Positions 62,756-64,000 of a stretch of DNA of 64,000 bases are shown one piece after another; position 1 is the stretch's first letter; each line of letters begins with the position of its first letter. The position numbers were made by a program, and so were the translations under genes. This stretch comes from Megaustenia siamemsis. Its lineage: Eukaryota > Mollusca > Gastropoda > Stylommatophora > Ariophantidae. Where the stretch lies: assembly GCA_032433765.1 (NCBI GenBank), contig JAVIAB010000008.1, forward strand, positions 42,067,279-42,131,278, in the 5' to 3' direction. The notes beneath the pieces were generated by a model. The model was not told the DNA's origin. It was given only the letters and a program-made list of their open reading frames with translations, and searched no databases.

Positions 62756-64000
62756 AGTAAGATGAGATTAAAGAAGTGATATATCATTTAGTAAATGATC
62801 ATAGAGATTTATTTCAAAGGGAGATGAATATTTCGGGTCTAAAAAGCGATCAGTGCTTATTAAGGAAATCAAGGTTAGGAATATTCGGATTTCATAGAAG
62901 TTGTGATATAATTTATGCACAGAAGCCATATTATCGAATGTGTGATTTTATACTAAGTACAAAAAGTTATGTGGGTGTAATTACAGAACCAGTAGGACCA
63001 AGACTAATGAGAGCGACATTTAAAACAACCAAAAACAAAATAAAATTACACATTATCCAATGCTATGCACCAACCAACGATAAGGATGATTTAGTTAAAG
63101 ATGATTTCTATAAACAGCCACAATGTCAGATGGATGCAAGGCGAGCCAAGGATATTATAATCTTGATGGGAGACCTAAATGCTAAAGTAGGATCAGACAA
63201 CAGAGGCTTCGAAGAGATTATGGGAAAACATGGACTTTGAGATATAAACGAGAATGGAGAGATACGAGTATTTGTGAATTTCTGCGCCCCTAATCAAGTG
63301 AGCCTAGGAGGAACAATATTCCAACATAAAAGAATGCACAAAGCTACATGGGTGTCACCAGATCATAGAACGGAAAATCAAATTGATCACACATGTATTA
63401 ATAATAAGTTTAAGTCATCCTTACAGGATGTAAAAGTATATAGAGGGGCAGATGTAGCTTTGATTATCATCTTCTGATAGCTAAGCTTAATATTAAACTA
63501 ACAAGGTATACTACAGCGAATAAGGGTAGAAAGTATTTCAAAATAGGGTTTCTTAAAGAACAAGGAATTAAGATGAATTTGCAGTCACAATATCAAACAA
63601 ATACCAAGTCCTCCAACAACTAGAAAATACAATAAATATAGAAGATCATTGGAAACAGGTAAAAGATATATGTAAAGAGTAATGTGAAGAAACACTGGGG
63701 AAAAGAGAACGCCAGAATAAGGCATTGATATCAGCAGAGACCCTGGATAAAATTAAAGAAAGAAAGAACAAGAAAGCAGACGTAAATAAAAGCAAAACGA
63801 GAAGTAACAAAGCCAAGACACAGGAAGCTTACACAGAGGTGAACAAAGAAGTGAGAAGATGCATTAAAAGGGATAAGAGGAAATATATAAATGAACTAGG
63901 TAAAGAGGCAGAAGAAGCAGCAAATAAAGTGAATATGAAAGAATTGTACAACAGCACAAAGAAATTAAGTGGAAAATACAAACAGATCAATGCCTTTATT
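62756..64000 (+). mobile_element. Second copy of the RTE-like element, 5' part (runs off the window)
   Basis: Matches 39250-40486. The endonuclease motif GDLNAKVGSDNRG is kept. The indels differ from copy 1: the segment QHKRMHKATWVSPDHRTENQ is in frame here but broken in copy 1, while the SDHH motif is broken here (VALIIIF at 63468) and intact in copy 1. Confidence 0.88.

Larger units (their letters stand above)
58346..64000 (+). repeat. Duplicate of 34562-40486
   Basis: Collinear, near-identical repeat of the first flank. Differences: no mariner MITE at 62250, an extra ~103 bp at 61551-61653, one fewer 37-bp unit, a shorter TA array, a small insertion at about 61153-61172, and scattered substitutions and indels. 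The duplication continues past the window edge. Confidence 0.97.

Overview
The window is a piece of animal nuclear genome. It has no gene that looks alive. It is made of non-LTR retrotransposon relics with RTE-type endonuclease and reverse transcriptase domains, tRNA-derived SINEs, a mariner-type MITE, minisatellites, a 3.5 kb GATA array and one large palindromic element. Codon-frame decay, purine-rich repeats and the RTE tail types suggest a marine invertebrate, perhaps a mollusc; the species cannot be fixed from the sequence. There is a 100-base N gap at 53883-53982.

Layout. 1-20 kb: a broken RTE reverse transcriptase (1-790), a SINE-like insertion with a 12-bp target duplication (1417-1718), GAGA-rich tandem arrays (2.3-3.6, 5.6-5.9, 6.1-6.4 kb), two tRNA-SINE copies, a 43-unit 33-bp minisatellite (8.88-10.3 kb), several 5'-truncated RTE tails (one with a 78-bp target duplication at 15.5-16.1 kb) and a second SINE family. 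20.27-23.78 kb: almost perfect (GATA)n. 23.79-34.56 kb: a 10.8 kb palindrome. 34.6-44.2 kb: SINE, mariner MITE, a near full-length dead RTE element (39.25-42.17 kb) and further RTE tails. 44-53.9 kb: mostly unrecognised sequence with short relics. 53.98-64.0 kb: a second copy of 30.64-40.49 kb, starting inside the right arm of the palindrome.

Main result. The palindrome (23787-34555) is a complete mobile element. Its ends are AGTAG...CTACT, and it is flanked by a 6-bp direct repeat ATCATG. Its two arms are about 5.4 and 5.2 kb and meet at a 147-bp unique loop. Near each outer end, each arm carries an uninterrupted reading frame of at least 127 codons that reads outward. Its sequence looks like the extreme C-terminus of the protein-primed family B DNA polymerase of Maverick/Polinton elements. 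The 6-bp target duplication and 5'-AG end are also Polinton hallmarks. I infer an integrated two-identical-ends derivative of a Polinton, comparable in form to the snap-back defective genomes of protein-primed linear viruses. Inside each arm, in order from the end, lie the polymerase tail with poly(A) signals, a 32-bp VNTR, a CCAAT/TATA promoter-like block pointing outward, a ~220-bp tandem repeat and a 136-bp tandem repeat.

The second copy after the gap shares the same flank and the same target duplication. It is therefore either an allelic haplotig placed in tandem or a segmental duplication. It differs by presence or absence of the mariner MITE, a ~103-bp insertion, VNTR length and many single-base homopolymer indels.
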